A DNA stretch of 34,266 nt from contig NZ_CAGKLC010000050.1 of NCBI RefSeq assembly GCF_903469665.1, positions 1 to 34,266 of the forward strand, in the 5' to 3' direction. A program made the position numbers and the translations under genes. Each line of letters opens with the position of its first letter. Position 1 is the stretch's first letter. The DNA comes from Flavobacterium sp. UGB4466 (GTDB taxonomy: Bacteria; Bacteroidota; Bacteroidia; Flavobacteriales; Flavobacteriaceae). The notes under the pieces were generated by a model. The model was not told the origin of the DNA. It saw nothing but the letters and a program-made list of their open reading frames with translations, and did no database searches. This document shows positions 1-7,581 of this stretch, one piece after another.

Positions 1-1
1 G

Positions 2-181
2 GTAAAGGATATTTTAACTATTTCGAATATAGAAAATGAAGAATATGCAATTTATAATTTAACAGGGCAGCAAATACAGGCTGGTAGTACTCAGACAGGA
101 CAGATTGATGTCAGTAATTTGTCTAAAGGGCTATATATAATTAAAGTAAAAAGCACTAATAAGCAGTTTATGAAAGAGTAA
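2..181 (+). CDS. C-terminal end of a T9SS type A cargo protein (partial)
   Basis: The frame is open from the window edge to a TAA at 179-181, giving 59 residues, so the gene begins outside the window. The visible piece has the shape of the type IX secretion C-terminal sorting domain: a beta-rich stretch with YNLTGQQIQAG, then IDVSNLSKGLYIIKVKS and a basic end (NKQFMKE). In this family the domain takes an exported protein through the type IX system and is then cleaved or anchored at the cell surface. The function of the mature protein cannot be told. A strong terminator follows directly. Confidence 0.85.
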   Translation, partial: VKDILTISNIENEEYAIYNLTGQQIQAGSTQTGQIDVSNLSKGLYIIKVKSTNKQFMKE

Positions 182-188
182 TAGGATG

Positions 189-242
189 ACAATGGGGCTA
201 TTGCTTATTGCTAAGATAGCCTCATTGTTTTTTTTTTTTTTT
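189..242 (+). terminator. Rho-independent terminator after the T9SS cargo gene
   Basis: A 13-bp stem (189-201 with 216-228, one G-T pair) is followed by an uninterrupted run of about 15 T (228-242). It lies 7 nt beyond the stop of the partial gene. Confidence 0.9.
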
Positions 243-309
243 CAAGAGTTTGGTGTCTTATATGTTTTGCCAGAAGTAGGTTCAAAGCTCACAGGGCTAA
301 AGAAGTAAA

Positions 310-951
310 CTAAAGAACGCGGCTTACAGTCAACCCATCACGTATAGGCAATAAAACGGTTTCGACTCTTGGGTCATTTTTCAAGAGTAGATTGTACTCC
401 AAAAGGACTTTGGTACTAATGTCATTTGGATGAACCGGTTCCAGTATTTTTCCACTCCATAAAACGTTATCCGATAAAATAATACCGCCTTTGTTCATTT
501 TGGGAACAATCATTTCCCAATAATTGATGTAATTTTCTTTGTCGGCATCTATGAAAACCAAGTCAAACTTGACGTCCAAAGTTGGAATGATTTCGACAGC
601 TTCTCCTAAATGCTGGAAAATTTGTTTTCCCCAAGGGGACGCATCAAAATATTTACGTTGAAAATCGACTAATTCTTCTTTAATGTCAATGGTATGCAGT
701 TGCCCGTTTTCCTGCATTCCCTCACACAGACACAAAGCAGCATAACCGGTATAAGTTCCAATTTCGAGAATGTTCACTGGACGAATCAATTTGGAGAGCA
801 TGCTTAAAACACGACCCTGAAAATGCCCGCTAAGCATTCTTGGGAGTAATATTTTTTGGTACGTTTCCTTATTTAGTTTAGCCAGCAATTCCGGTTCGTT
901 TTCAGAATGTTGCTCGATATAATCTTCCAGTTCTTGAGAAATAAAATGCAT
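310..951 (-). CDS. SAM-dependent O-methyltransferase (Methyltransf_3 / catechol O-methyltransferase-like)
   Basis: 213 residues, the usual length for the small bacterial class I O-methyltransferases of the Methyltransf_3 family, which methylate hydroxyls of small aromatic or acyl substrates with S-adenosylmethionine. The SAM-binding motif I is LEIGTYTGYAALCLC (about residues 61-75), followed by an acidic end of strand 2 (HTIDIKEE). The metal and substrate loop is FIDADKENYINYWE (about 133-146), with SDNVLW after it. Its physiological substrate cannot be read from the sequence. It is a single gene reading away from the lipoprotein gene at 1065-1397, with a hairpin between them. Confidence 0.9.
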   Translation of the reverse strand: MHFISQELEDYIEQHSENEPELLAKLNKETYQKILLPRMLSGHFQGRVLSMLSKLIRPVNILEIGTYTGYAALCLCEGMQENGQLHTIDIKEELVDFQRKYFDASPWGKQIFQHLGEAVEIIPTLDVKFDLVFIDADKENYINYWEMIVPKMNKGGIILSDNVLWSGKILEPVHPNDISTKVLLEYNLLLKNDPRVETVLLPIRDGLTVSRVL

Positions 952-1012
952 CTTGTAGTATCTTCTAATTTTGAGTGTAAAAATACGAAAAATAGTGGCT
1001 CCTTTTTGGGTA

Positions 1013-1044
1013 TAAAAAAACCATTCGTTGTAGCGAATGGTTTT
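1013..1044 (-). terminator. Rho-independent terminator of the lipoprotein gene
   Basis: An 11-bp perfect stem (1017-1027 with 1034-1044) has a 6-nt loop. On the - strand it is followed by a run of T (the A run at 1014-1020). It sits 21 nt past the stop of the - strand lipoprotein gene. Confidence 0.85.
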
Positions 1045-1064
1045 AGTTTCATAAAGCGAAGAGA

Positions 1065-1397
1065 CTATTTTTTCAAAGCCTCATTAACTTCTTTAGCTGT
1101 TTTCACCGTACCGTCTTTAGCAGCTTTAGCAGCGTTTTCTACTTTTTCAGCGCCTTTTTTAGTAGCGTCTTTCACATCTTCAGCGGCTTTTTTGGTAGCT
1201 TCTTTTACATCTTCGGCAGCATTTTCAGTTTTGCTCACTGCGCTATCCTTTACTTCTTTAATATCGGTAGTTAAAGAATCAACTTTGTTGCCAAGAGTTA
1301 ATTCTTCCTCTGCAGGTTTCGGTTCCTTCTTTTCGCAAGATTGTACAGTAAATGCTAATAGAGCGATAACAGCCAGACTTAAGATTTGTTTTTTCAT
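1065..1397 (-). CDS. Small lipoprotein with alanine/lysine-rich helical repeats
   Basis: 110 residues. The N-terminus is a lipoprotein signal peptide (MKKQILSLAVIALLAFTVQSC) with a lipobox-like VQSC and the lipidated Cys at residue 21. After a charged linker (EKKEPKPAEEE) the mature part is built from roughly 11-residue repeats of the type AAEDVKDATKKGAEKVENA, about residues 55-105. This predicts one long amphipathic helix like LEA/YtxH-type or apolipoprotein-like proteins. Such proteins are often envelope- or stress-related, but no exact function can be given. An open frame antisense to this gene (907-1407 +) is a by-product of the repetitive codons. Confidence 0.75.
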   Translation of the reverse strand: MKKQILSLAVIALLAFTVQSCEKKEPKPAEEELTLGNKVDSLTTDIKEVKDSAVSKTENAAEDVKEATKKAAEDVKDATKKGAEKVENAAKAAKDGTVKTAKEVNEALKK

Positions 1398-1450
1398 AAG
1401 AAATTGATTTTTTTAGATTGATTAAATTTAAAAGTTATAAAGCTGAAAAA

Positions 1451-1458
1451 TAAAGATA
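1451..1458 (-). promoter_or_regulatory. Possible -7 box for the lipoprotein gene
   Basis: On the - strand the sequence reads TATCTTTA, one base away from the Bacteroidota consensus TAnnTTTG, with about 50 nt of leader to the start at 1397. It is weak evidence by itself. Confidence 0.35.
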
Positions 1459-1627
1459 CACATTTTAAAATGATTGAGCTCTTTGTAAGATTATTTTCCT
1501 TTTGAGTGCAAGACAATTCTCGTGCCAAAGTTTTGAGTTTTGAAATGCTGAGCAATTTTTTTTATTCATTTTTAGAATCGAAAAGTATTTATTGTTCCAT
1601 ACTTTATATTTTGCTGCTTTTAAAACG

Positions 1628-2221
1628 TTATTTAATCACTAATATATTATCATTTTTTGCAAAATCAGTCAAAGTGATGTTGAAGATTACTGTTAATTCT
1701 TTCCCGGCTCTAACAACTCCAAGTGCTGCTGATGGGGTTGTCATTTCAAAATCACTAAAAGTCATTCGGTTAGAGCCTTGCAGCGCAAAAGTACCATCTT
1801 TATAGGCTGTTACTCTGATCTGGGTTTTATAATCTTTACTAACACCTGCTATAGTGTAAGTTCCGGTAAGATTCCAAGTGTTTTCGTTTACTTTTTCGGC
1901 AGATTTTAGAACGTATTTAATGTTTTTATGGTCTTCGGTTTCCAGAGCTTTATAAGCAACATCGTCCATGCTGCCTTTGCCGCTTTTTAAGCTTTCTGCT
2001 GATAAGGAAACAGTCAGGTTTTTTATATCTGTAATTTTCGAATCTGTAACAGTTAAAAAAGCACTTCCCACTCCGTCTGAAGATTTCATCGTCCAATCGT
2101 GTATGTTGGAAGTTCCTGCAACTTCAAAGGCCGATTTTGATAAGCTATATCTTTTTTGTGAGTTTACTTGTAAAGATAACATCAGTACTGCTGCTAATAA
2201 AATAGATTGGATCGTTTTCAT
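1628..2221 (-). CDS. YceI-family periplasmic lipid-binding-like protein
   Basis: 197 residues with a Sec signal peptide (MKTIQSILLAAVLMLSLQVNSQ; cleavage likely after residue 20-22). The mature part has hallmarks of the YceI lipocalin-like beta barrel: an N-terminal FEVAGTSNIHDWTM strand with the conserved His-Asp-Trp, then SLKSGKGSMDDVAYKALE, and DHKNIKYVL, where the usual family motif is FD..KYP. YceI proteins bind isoprenoid or amphiphilic ligands in a hydrophobic cavity in the periplasm. The ligand here is unknown. It is divergent from rlmN. Confidence 0.88.
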   Translation of the reverse strand: MKTIQSILLAAVLMLSLQVNSQKRYSLSKSAFEVAGTSNIHDWTMKSSDGVGSAFLTVTDSKITDIKNLTVSLSAESLKSGKGSMDDVAYKALETEDHKNIKYVLKSAEKVNENTWNLTGTYTIAGVSKDYKTQIRVTAYKDGTFALQGSNRMTFSDFEMTTPSAALGVVRAGKELTVIFNITLTDFAKNDNILVIK

Positions 2222-2302
2222 TTGTATAGGTATTTGTTAAATTTAAGATCAGTTTGCGGTTCAGTTGATTTTTGATAATGAGTTACTGTCTTTTTCTTAT
2301 GT

Positions 2303-2310
2303 CAAATTTA
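2303..2310 (-). promoter_or_regulatory. -7 box of the YceI gene promoter
   Basis: The - strand reads TAAATTTG, an exact TAnnTTTG match. Transcription would start near 2297 and give a leader of about 75 nt before the start at 2221. Confidence 0.55.
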
Positions 2311-2416
2311 TTACGAACGAATAGCAAAAGACCTGATAAAAATCATGGTTAGGTTTTTATTTAAAGCGTATAATAGAGAGAAAATACATTTTCTGAGAAA
2401 TGTTTTAAAAAGTGAT

Positions 2417-2424
2417 TAACTTTG
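2417..2424 (+). promoter_or_regulatory. -7 box of the rlmN promoter, abutting the start codon
   Basis: TAACTTTG fits TAnnTTTG exactly and ends only 4 nt before the first ATG (2429). A possible -33 element is the TTTTCTG at 2388-2394. With the usual 5-7 nt to the transcription start, the mRNA would start at or within the first codons, so translation would be leaderless or begin at the second ATG (2435). Confidence 0.6.
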
Positions 2425-2428
2425 CAGC

Positions 2429-3472
2429 ATGCAAATGGAGAAAAAAGATATAAGAGCCTTAACAAAAGATCAGCTTCGCGATTTTTTTGTCGCTAATAAT
2501 GACAAAGCCTTTCGTGGAAATCAAGTCTACGAATGGTTATGGAGCAAAGGAGCACACAGTTTTGAAGACATGACCAATGTTGCCAAAACAACTCGTACGA
2601 TGCTGGAGGAAAATTTTGTAATCAATCATATCAAGGTAGATACCATGCAACGCAGCAGTGACGGAACCGTAAAAAATGCCGTTCGTCTGCATGATGGTTT
2701 AGTGGTAGAGTCCGTATTGATTCCAACAGAAACCAGAACAACAGCCTGCGTTTCAAGCCAGGTTGGGTGCAGTCTGGATTGTAATTTCTGTGCCACTTCA
2801 CGATTGAAAAGAATGCGAAACCTGGAACCGGGAGAAATCTACGATCAGATTATTGCGATAGACAAAGAGAGTCGATTGTATCACAATCATCCGCTTTCGA
2901 ATATTGTTTTTATGGGAATGGGTGAGCCTTTGATGAATTACAACAACGTCATCAAAGCTATTGATATGGTTACCTCGCCGGAAGGATTAGGGATGTCACC
3001 AAAACGTATTATGGTTTCGACTTCCGGAATTCCGAAGATGATTAAAAAAATGGCCGATGATGATGTAAAATTCAAACTGGCAGTTTCTCTGCATTCGGCT
3101 ATTGATGACGTACGTGCGCGAATCATGCCTTTCAGTAAAAATTTTCCGTTAAAAGATTTGCGTGAAGCTTTGGAATATTGGTACAGAAAAACCAAAAGTA
3201 AAATCTCTTACGAATATGTAGTCTGGAAAGGAATCAATGACGACAAAGCTTCGATTGATGCTTTGGTAAAGTTTTGTAAATATGTTCCATGTAAAGTCAA
3301 TTTAATTGAATACAATCCAATTGATGATGGCGAGTTTCAACAAGCTTCAGAAGAATCAATTCTGGCTTATATAAAAGCATTGGGAAATATCGGAGTAGTC
3401 GTAAAAGTACGCCGAAGCCGAGGAAAGGATATTGATGCTGCCTGCGGACAATTGGCCAATAAAGAAGGATAA
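2429..3472 (+). CDS. rlmN: Dual-specificity 23S rRNA (A2503) / tRNA (A37) C2-methyltransferase RlmN
   Basis: 347 residues, normal for the family. It is a radical-SAM enzyme. The 4Fe-4S cluster motif CxxxCxxC is C114-C118-C121 (GCSLDCNFC), and the methyl-carrying cysteine is C339 in DAACGQLA near the C-terminus. VFMGMGEPLMNY is the conserved GEP motif. The family methylates C2 of A2503 in 23S rRNA and A37 in some tRNAs. Two starts are possible: ATG at 2429 (MQMEKKD) or ATG at 2435 (MEKKD). The promoter position makes the second at least as likely. Confidence 0.95.
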   Translation: MQMEKKDIRALTKDQLRDFFVANNDKAFRGNQVYEWLWSKGAHSFEDMTNVAKTTRTMLEENFVINHIKVDTMQRSSDGTVKNAVRLHDGLVVESVLIPTETRTTACVSSQVGCSLDCNFCATSRLKRMRNLEPGEIYDQIIAIDKESRLYHNHPLSNIVFMGMGEPLMNYNNVIKAIDMVTSPEGLGMSPKRIMVSTSGIPKMIKKMADDDVKFKLAVSLHSAIDDVRARIMPFSKNFPLKDLREALEYWYRKTKSKISYEYVVWKGINDDKASIDALVKFCKYVPCKVNLIEYNPIDDGEFQQASEESILAYIKALGNIGVVVKVRRSRGKDIDAACGQLANKEG

Positions 3473-3525
3473 ATAATGTTTGGCGGTTTTGTGCTGCAAA
3501 CAAACCGTTTAATAAATTTTTAAAG

Positions 3526-3552
3526 ATGCCTTGTTCTTCAAGGCATTTTTTA
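3526..3552 (+). terminator. Rho-independent terminator after rlmN
   Basis: An 8-bp perfect stem (3526-3533 with 3539-3546) with a TTCTT loop is followed by TTTTTAT. Confidence 0.85.
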
Positions 3553-3631
3553 TAGAGCATTGCCTGAGAGCCGACACTTTTGTTGATAACGAATTCAAAT
3601 TGAGACAGAAGAAAGTTTTCGGCCCGTTTTT

Positions 3632-3670
3632 TTTACATTAGTATTTAAATTATTGATATACTAATGTAAA
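3632..3670 (+). repeat. Perfect 13-bp inverted repeat upstream of the polyprenyl synthase promoter
   Basis: The arms are TTTACATTAGTAT (3632-3644) and its exact complement (3658-3670), with a 13-nt AT-rich centre. It lies 28 bp upstream of the -7 box at 3699, so it covers the -33 region and upstream. No T-run follows directly on the + strand, so it is more likely an operator or cruciform than a terminator. The binding protein is unknown. Confidence 0.7.
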
Positions 3671-3698
3671 ATACACCGTATTTTTTTATTTAAAATAG

Positions 3699-3706
3699 TA
3701 TATTTG
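3699..3706 (+). promoter_or_regulatory. -7 box of the polyprenyl synthase promoter
   Basis: TATATTTG fits TAnnTTTG exactly and ends 8 nt before the ATG at 3715. The predicted transcription start falls at about 3711-3714, giving a leader of only 0-4 nt. Confidence 0.6.
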
Positions 3707-3714
3707 GGATCGAA

Positions 3715-4692
3715 ATGAATATTACTTCTCAAATAAAACAGCCCATCTTTAACGAGATGGAACTTTTTGAAAAAAAGTTCCATGAATCGATGACCTCAAA
3801 GGTGGCTTTATTGAATCGTATTACCTATTATATCGTAAACCGAAAAGGAAAACAAATGCGTCCTATGTTTGTTTTTCTAACCGCTAAAATGGTTTCTGAA
3901 GGTATTGTAAACGAAAGAACCTATCGCGGAGCTTCTGTAATCGAACTTATTCATACCGCTACTTTGGTACACGATGACGTGGTAGACGATAGCAATCGCC
4001 GTCGTGGATTTTTCTCAATCAATGCACTTTGGAAAAATAAGATTGCCGTTTTGGTAGGAGACTATTTGTTGTCAAAAGGACTGTTACTCTCTATTGATAA
4101 TGGCGATTTTGATTTATTGAGAATCATTTCTGTCGCTGTTCGCGAAATGAGTGAAGGCGAATTGCTTCAAATTGAGAAAGCAAGAAGACTGGACATCACC
4201 GAAGAAGTATATTACGAAATCATCCGAAAGAAAACAGCGACACTTATTGCGGCTTGTTGTGCACTTGGTGCAAAATCGGTAATTGAAGATGATGCTCAGG
4301 TCGAGAATATGAGAAAATTTGGTGAACTGATCGGAATGGCTTTTCAAATCAAAGATGATTTATTTGATTATAGCGAAGAAGCGATCGGTAAACCAACCGG
4401 AATCGATATTAAAGAGCAAAAAATGACTTTGCCTTTAATTCATGTTTTAAATACTTGTACCCCGCAAGAAAAAAAGTGGTTGATAAACTCCATCAAAAAC
4501 CACAATAAAGACAAAAAACGCGTCAAAGAAGTTATTGCTTTCGTAAAAGGTAATAATGGATTGGCTTACGCCGAACAGAAAATGGTACAATTTCAGCAGG
4601 AAGCACTTTTGTTGTTGGATAATTTTTTAGATTCTGAGTTTAAAGATGCCCTTGTTTTAATGGTAAACTACGTTATTGAAAGAAAGAAATAG
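3715..4692 (+). CDS. Polyprenyl diphosphate synthase (trans-isoprenyl diphosphate synthase)
   Basis: 325 residues, typical for octaprenyl/heptaprenyl-type synthases. Both Asp-rich motifs that bind Mg-diphosphate are present: first DDxxD in VHDDVVDDSNRR (about residues 86-97) and second in QIKDDLFDY (about 211-219). GKQMRP near residue 45 binds isopentenyl diphosphate. It elongates allylic diphosphates with IPP in the trans configuration. The likely product is the side chain of menaquinone, but chain length cannot be read reliably. It stands alone with its own promoter. Confidence 0.9.
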   Translation: MNITSQIKQPIFNEMELFEKKFHESMTSKVALLNRITYYIVNRKGKQMRPMFVFLTAKMVSEGIVNERTYRGASVIELIHTATLVHDDVVDDSNRRRGFFSINALWKNKIAVLVGDYLLSKGLLLSIDNGDFDLLRIISVAVREMSEGELLQIEKARRLDITEEVYYEIIRKKTATLIAACCALGAKSVIEDDAQVENMRKFGELIGMAFQIKDDLFDYSEEAIGKPTGIDIKEQKMTLPLIHVLNTCTPQEKKWLINSIKNHNKDKKRVKEVIAFVKGNNGLAYAEQKMVQFQQEALLLLDNFLDSEFKDALVLMVNYVIERKK

Positions 4693-4892
4693 TTTTTTTT
4701 AATTAGATAATCAGGAAATTTGTTAATTAGAAAATTGATTTACTTTGTTGTAAATGAATGTTTTAATTGTGTTTTTTTTGGAATTTGTAATTTTTTTATT
4801 GATTTTTTTTCCATTCTCATGCAACCATTTCAAAACGTTATGCGTCTATGCTAATAGAAGTCTGTTACTAAACCAAAACCAACCGCTTATTA

Positions 4893-5453
4893 ATGAAAAT
4901 TATTCATTTACATCAGGAAGAAACCGAAATTATAAAGTTGGCTGTCGAGAATAATCGGCAAGCACAGCAACAAATTTACAGTCGGTTTTCTTCAAAAATG
5001 TTAAGTGTTTGTCGACAGTATATAAAAGACATTCAATTGGCCGAAGATGTGATGATAACCGCTTTTATGAAAGTGTTTACCAATTTAAGCAGATTTGAGC
5101 ACAAAGGAAGTTTTGAAGGTTGGGTCAGGCGGATTATGGTAAATGAATGTATTTCATATTTAAGAGTTCATAAAAAAGTAAAGTTTAGTGAAGAAGAAAT
5201 TTATATCGAAGAGAGTTTCAATGCCATTGACAGTCAGTTTTCGATCGATCAGATTCAGTTCTTAATTGATGCTTTACCGGAAGGTTATAAAATGGTTTTT
5301 AATTTATACGCCATAGAAGGTTACAAACACAATGAAATTGCTAAGATGTTAGGGATTAATGAAGGTACATCGAAATCGCAATTATCGCATGCCAGGAAAA
5401 TGCTGCAAACACAAATTAATAGTCTAAAAAAACAAGATAATGGAACCGAATAA
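4893..5453 (+). CDS. ECF-type RNA polymerase sigma factor
   Basis: 186 residues. Region 2 spans about residues 25-95, with AEDVMITAFMKVFTNLSRF and the DNA-melting stretch GSFEGWVRRIMVNECISYLR. Region 4 spans about 120-175, with a helix-turn-helix HNEIAKMLGINEGTSKSQLS. There is no region 3, as usual for extracytoplasmic-function factors. It overlaps the following membrane-anchored gene by 14 bp. That arrangement suggests that the second gene holds the sigma factor at the membrane until a signal arrives. The signal is unknown. The start at 4893 is supported by alignment of region 2. An open frame at 4754-4954 in front is not convincing. Confidence 0.92.
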   Translation: MKIIHLHQEETEIIKLAVENNRQAQQQIYSRFSSKMLSVCRQYIKDIQLAEDVMITAFMKVFTNLSRFEHKGSFEGWVRRIMVNECISYLRVHKKVKFSEEEIYIEESFNAIDSQFSIDQIQFLIDALPEGYKMVFNLYAIEGYKHNEIAKMLGINEGTSKSQLSHARKMLQTQINSLKKQDNGTE

Positions 5454-6177
5454 TTTTGAAAAGGATTTCCGTGAAAAACTAAACCAACGTAAAATTGAAC
5501 CAAGTGATAAAGCCTGGGATCGATTGGATGCGATGTTGAGTGTTGCTGAAGAAAAGAAAACAACGATCGATCTTCGTTCACGACAAGCCGGGAAAAAGAA
5601 ATGGATGTATGTTGCGGCAAGTTTGGTTGGTTTTTTATGGGTTGGAACTTTCTTTTTTAACCAAAAGAAAAATACAGATGTAACACCAAAAGACATTATA
5701 GTGGTTAAGGAAGATGCTAAGAAAGATTCGGTTGTAAAGCCAACTTTTGATACCAATATAGGGGTTGAAGAAGCAGTAGCAGTTTCAGAAGAAAAAACAA
5801 TTAAAAAGTCAGTTCAACAAGAAAAGCATCAGGAATCAAAATCGAATAAAATCATTGCAAATAAACCCAATGCAATAGCGGAGTCTTCAATCATCATCAA
5901 AAACAATCCTGAAAAACAATCAATCAATCCACAGCCTTTAATGGCTAAAAATCCTGAAAAAGAAACGGCAGATCAGTTGCTGGGAACAGCTGAAAAAGTA
6001 ATCGTCGCTGAGAATGCTGTCAAGCCAAAATCAAAAGTAAAAATTAATGCCAATGATTTGCTTCAACAGGTCGATGGTGAATTAGAGCTTTCGTTTCGTG
6101 AAAAGGTAATTACAAAAGTCAATAAAAATTACCAAACGGTAAAAGTGGCTTTGGCCAATCGAAATCAGCAGGAATAA
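5440..6177 (+). CDS. Single-pass membrane protein, probable anti-sigma factor
   Basis: 245 residues, starting inside the end of the sigma gene (14-bp overlap). The cytoplasmic N-terminus (about residues 1-50) has an EKDFREKLNQRKIEPSDKAW head of the kind often seen in Bacteroidota proteins encoded next to ECF factors. One transmembrane segment follows (YVAASLVGFLWVGTFFF, about 58-74). The rest is a Lys/Glu/Asn-rich low-complexity periplasmic tail ending in a small conserved-looking part (LLQQVDGELELSFREKV). The anti-sigma role is inferred from overlap, topology and N-terminal shape. No catalytic motif is visible. Confidence 0.7.
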   Translation: MEPNNFEKDFREKLNQRKIEPSDKAWDRLDAMLSVAEEKKTTIDLRSRQAGKKKWMYVAASLVGFLWVGTFFFNQKKNTDVTPKDIIVVKEDAKKDSVVKPTFDTNIGVEEAVAVSEEKTIKKSVQQEKHQESKSNKIIANKPNAIAESSIIIKNNPEKQSINPQPLMAKNPEKETADQLLGTAEKVIVAENAVKPKSKVKINANDLLQQVDGELELSFREKVITKVNKNYQTVKVALANRNQQE

Positions 6178-6398
6178 AGTTTCCAACTCCAATCAGGAAC
6201 GTGCTGTTGGAGAAAATCAAAAATTAAAGATCAAAAAAATAATTCCGATAGTTGTCGGGCAGGCTTTTAGTGCCAATTTTTAATCCAATTAAAAATTGAG
6301 AATTAAAAAATAATTGTTTGTAATTCACATTTTACATTTTACATTTCGCAATTAGAAAAAAAACATCAATCAACAATCAAATTTTAAAAAAAACAGTC
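6178..6398 (+). repeat. Spacer with solo copy of an inverted-repeat arm and small hairpins
   Basis: This 221-bp spacer has no gene. At 6287-6309 it holds 23 nt identical to the arm of the IVP element at 21081-21105. Part of it pairs with 6274-6284 as an 11-bp perfect hairpin. Another small hairpin (CCGATAGTTGTCGG) lies near 6245-6260. TCCAAC/GTTGGA (about 6182 and 6204) also pair. It looks like a remnant of repeat elements. Confidence 0.6.
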
Positions 6399-7454
6399 AT
6401 GAAAAATTTTACCATTCACCTCGTTATCCTCGTCTTCTTATTTGTAAGTAAAGTTATGGGACAGGAAACTTTTGAATTAAAAGCGAGAAAAATTGCCAAC
6501 AAAATAGAGAAAGTTACCAAAGAGGAAAAAGAAGCTTTGAAAGAAGAAATTGAAGCAATTAATGTTCAGTTGTCTGAAGGGAAAATCACTCAGGAACAAG
6601 CCGACAAGCGTAAAAAGGAATTAGCAGAAGCCAGAGCGGTTATTATCGAAGAAAAAGTAACACTGGCGCAAAATGAGTTAAATGATTTGGTGCAGCAAAA
6701 AGTAGACGGAAAAATCAAGGAAGGGAATTATAAAAGTGGACGTGCTTTGATTGTTCATTGGAATGACATAGAATGGAAGGACAATAATAAAAAAAGAAAA
6801 GATTCTATACGCGGCGAAAGAAGAACGACATCGCAGTTTGTATTTGCAGCAGGTTTGAATAATATGATGGTTGATGGTAAATTGCAGGATGCTAAATATA
6901 GGTTTACAGGATCGCATTTTTACGAATGGGGATTTACCTATAACACCAGGTTAATGAAAAACGATAATTTATTACACGCTAAATACGGATTGTCTTTAAT
7001 GTATAATAATATTCGCCCGAGAGATAATAAATATTTTGTAGTCAATGGAAACCAGACAGAATTGCAAACCAATGCGATTCATTTAGAGGAATCCCGTTTT
7101 AGAAATGTGTACATCGCAGTGCCAATTCATTTAGAGTTTGATTTTTCAAGACCAAAAGTGAGTAACGGAAAAACGTATTTTAGAACACATGATAGTTTTC
7201 GCTTTGGAATTGGAGGTTACGCAGGAGTCAATGTAAAATCCAAACAAATCTTAAAATACGATCAGGATGATTTAGATTATAAGACAACTATAAAAGGAGA
7301 TTACAATGTGAATAATTTTATTTACGGATTGAGTTCTTACATTGGTTATAAAGAAATGAGTTTGTATTTGAAATACGATTTAAACCCATTGTTTAGGAAT
7401 AATACTGTAAAAGAAAATAATATTTCATTGGGATTAAGATTTGATTTTAATTAA
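6399..7454 (+). CDS. Outer-membrane-type protein with N-terminal coiled coil and beta-barrel-like C-terminus
   Basis: 351 residues. A signal peptide (about residues 1-21, ending SKVMGQE) is followed by a strongly charged helical region (about 25-105; IEKVTKEEKEALKEEIEA, QEQADKRKKELAEAR) predicted as a coiled coil. The second half alternates short aromatic strands and turns (HFYEWGFTYNTRLM, HAKYGLSLMYNNIRP, FRFGIGGYAGV) and ends in SLGLRFDFN. That pattern fits an outer-membrane beta barrel. No family is recognised with certainty. It follows the sigma/anti-sigma pair after 221 bp and may be its target or a co-regulated gene. A terminator follows. Confidence 0.7.
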   Translation: MKNFTIHLVILVFLFVSKVMGQETFELKARKIANKIEKVTKEEKEALKEEIEAINVQLSEGKITQEQADKRKKELAEARAVIIEEKVTLAQNELNDLVQQKVDGKIKEGNYKSGRALIVHWNDIEWKDNNKKRKDSIRGERRTTSQFVFAAGLNNMMVDGKLQDAKYRFTGSHFYEWGFTYNTRLMKNDNLLHAKYGLSLMYNNIRPRDNKYFVVNGNQTELQTNAIHLEESRFRNVYIAVPIHLEFDFSRPKVSNGKTYFRTHDSFRFGIGGYAGVNVKSKQILKYDQDDLDYKTTIKGDYNVNNFIYGLSSYIGYKEMSLYLKYDLNPLFRNNTVKENNISLGLRFDFN

Positions 7455-7481
7455 GAATACAATTGATTAGTTAGTGGAAAG

Positions 7482-7508
7482 AGCGCTTCGAAAGAGGTGC
7501 TTTTTTTT
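7482..7508 (+). terminator. Rho-independent terminator before dnaG
   Basis: An 8-bp stem (7482-7489 with 7494-7501, two G-T pairs) capped by a GAAA tetraloop is followed by eight T (7501-7508). Confidence 0.88.
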
Positions 7509-7581
7509 ATTTAAAATTGCCCGATTTCATGGGGGATTTGTGTAATTTTACATCCTTCAAATTTTATAAATATTTTACGTT

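Noticed and set aside
907..1407. Long + strand open frame antisense to the lipoprotein gene
   Set aside because: It is the complement of a repetitive Ala/Lys/Glu-rich gene, and such codons leave the opposite strand open. The - strand reading has a signal peptide, lipobox and terminator.
4754..4954. Possible small gene before the ECF sigma gene
   Set aside because: Hydrophobic, T-rich leader-like translation that runs into the sigma gene in another frame. No sign of a conserved protein.
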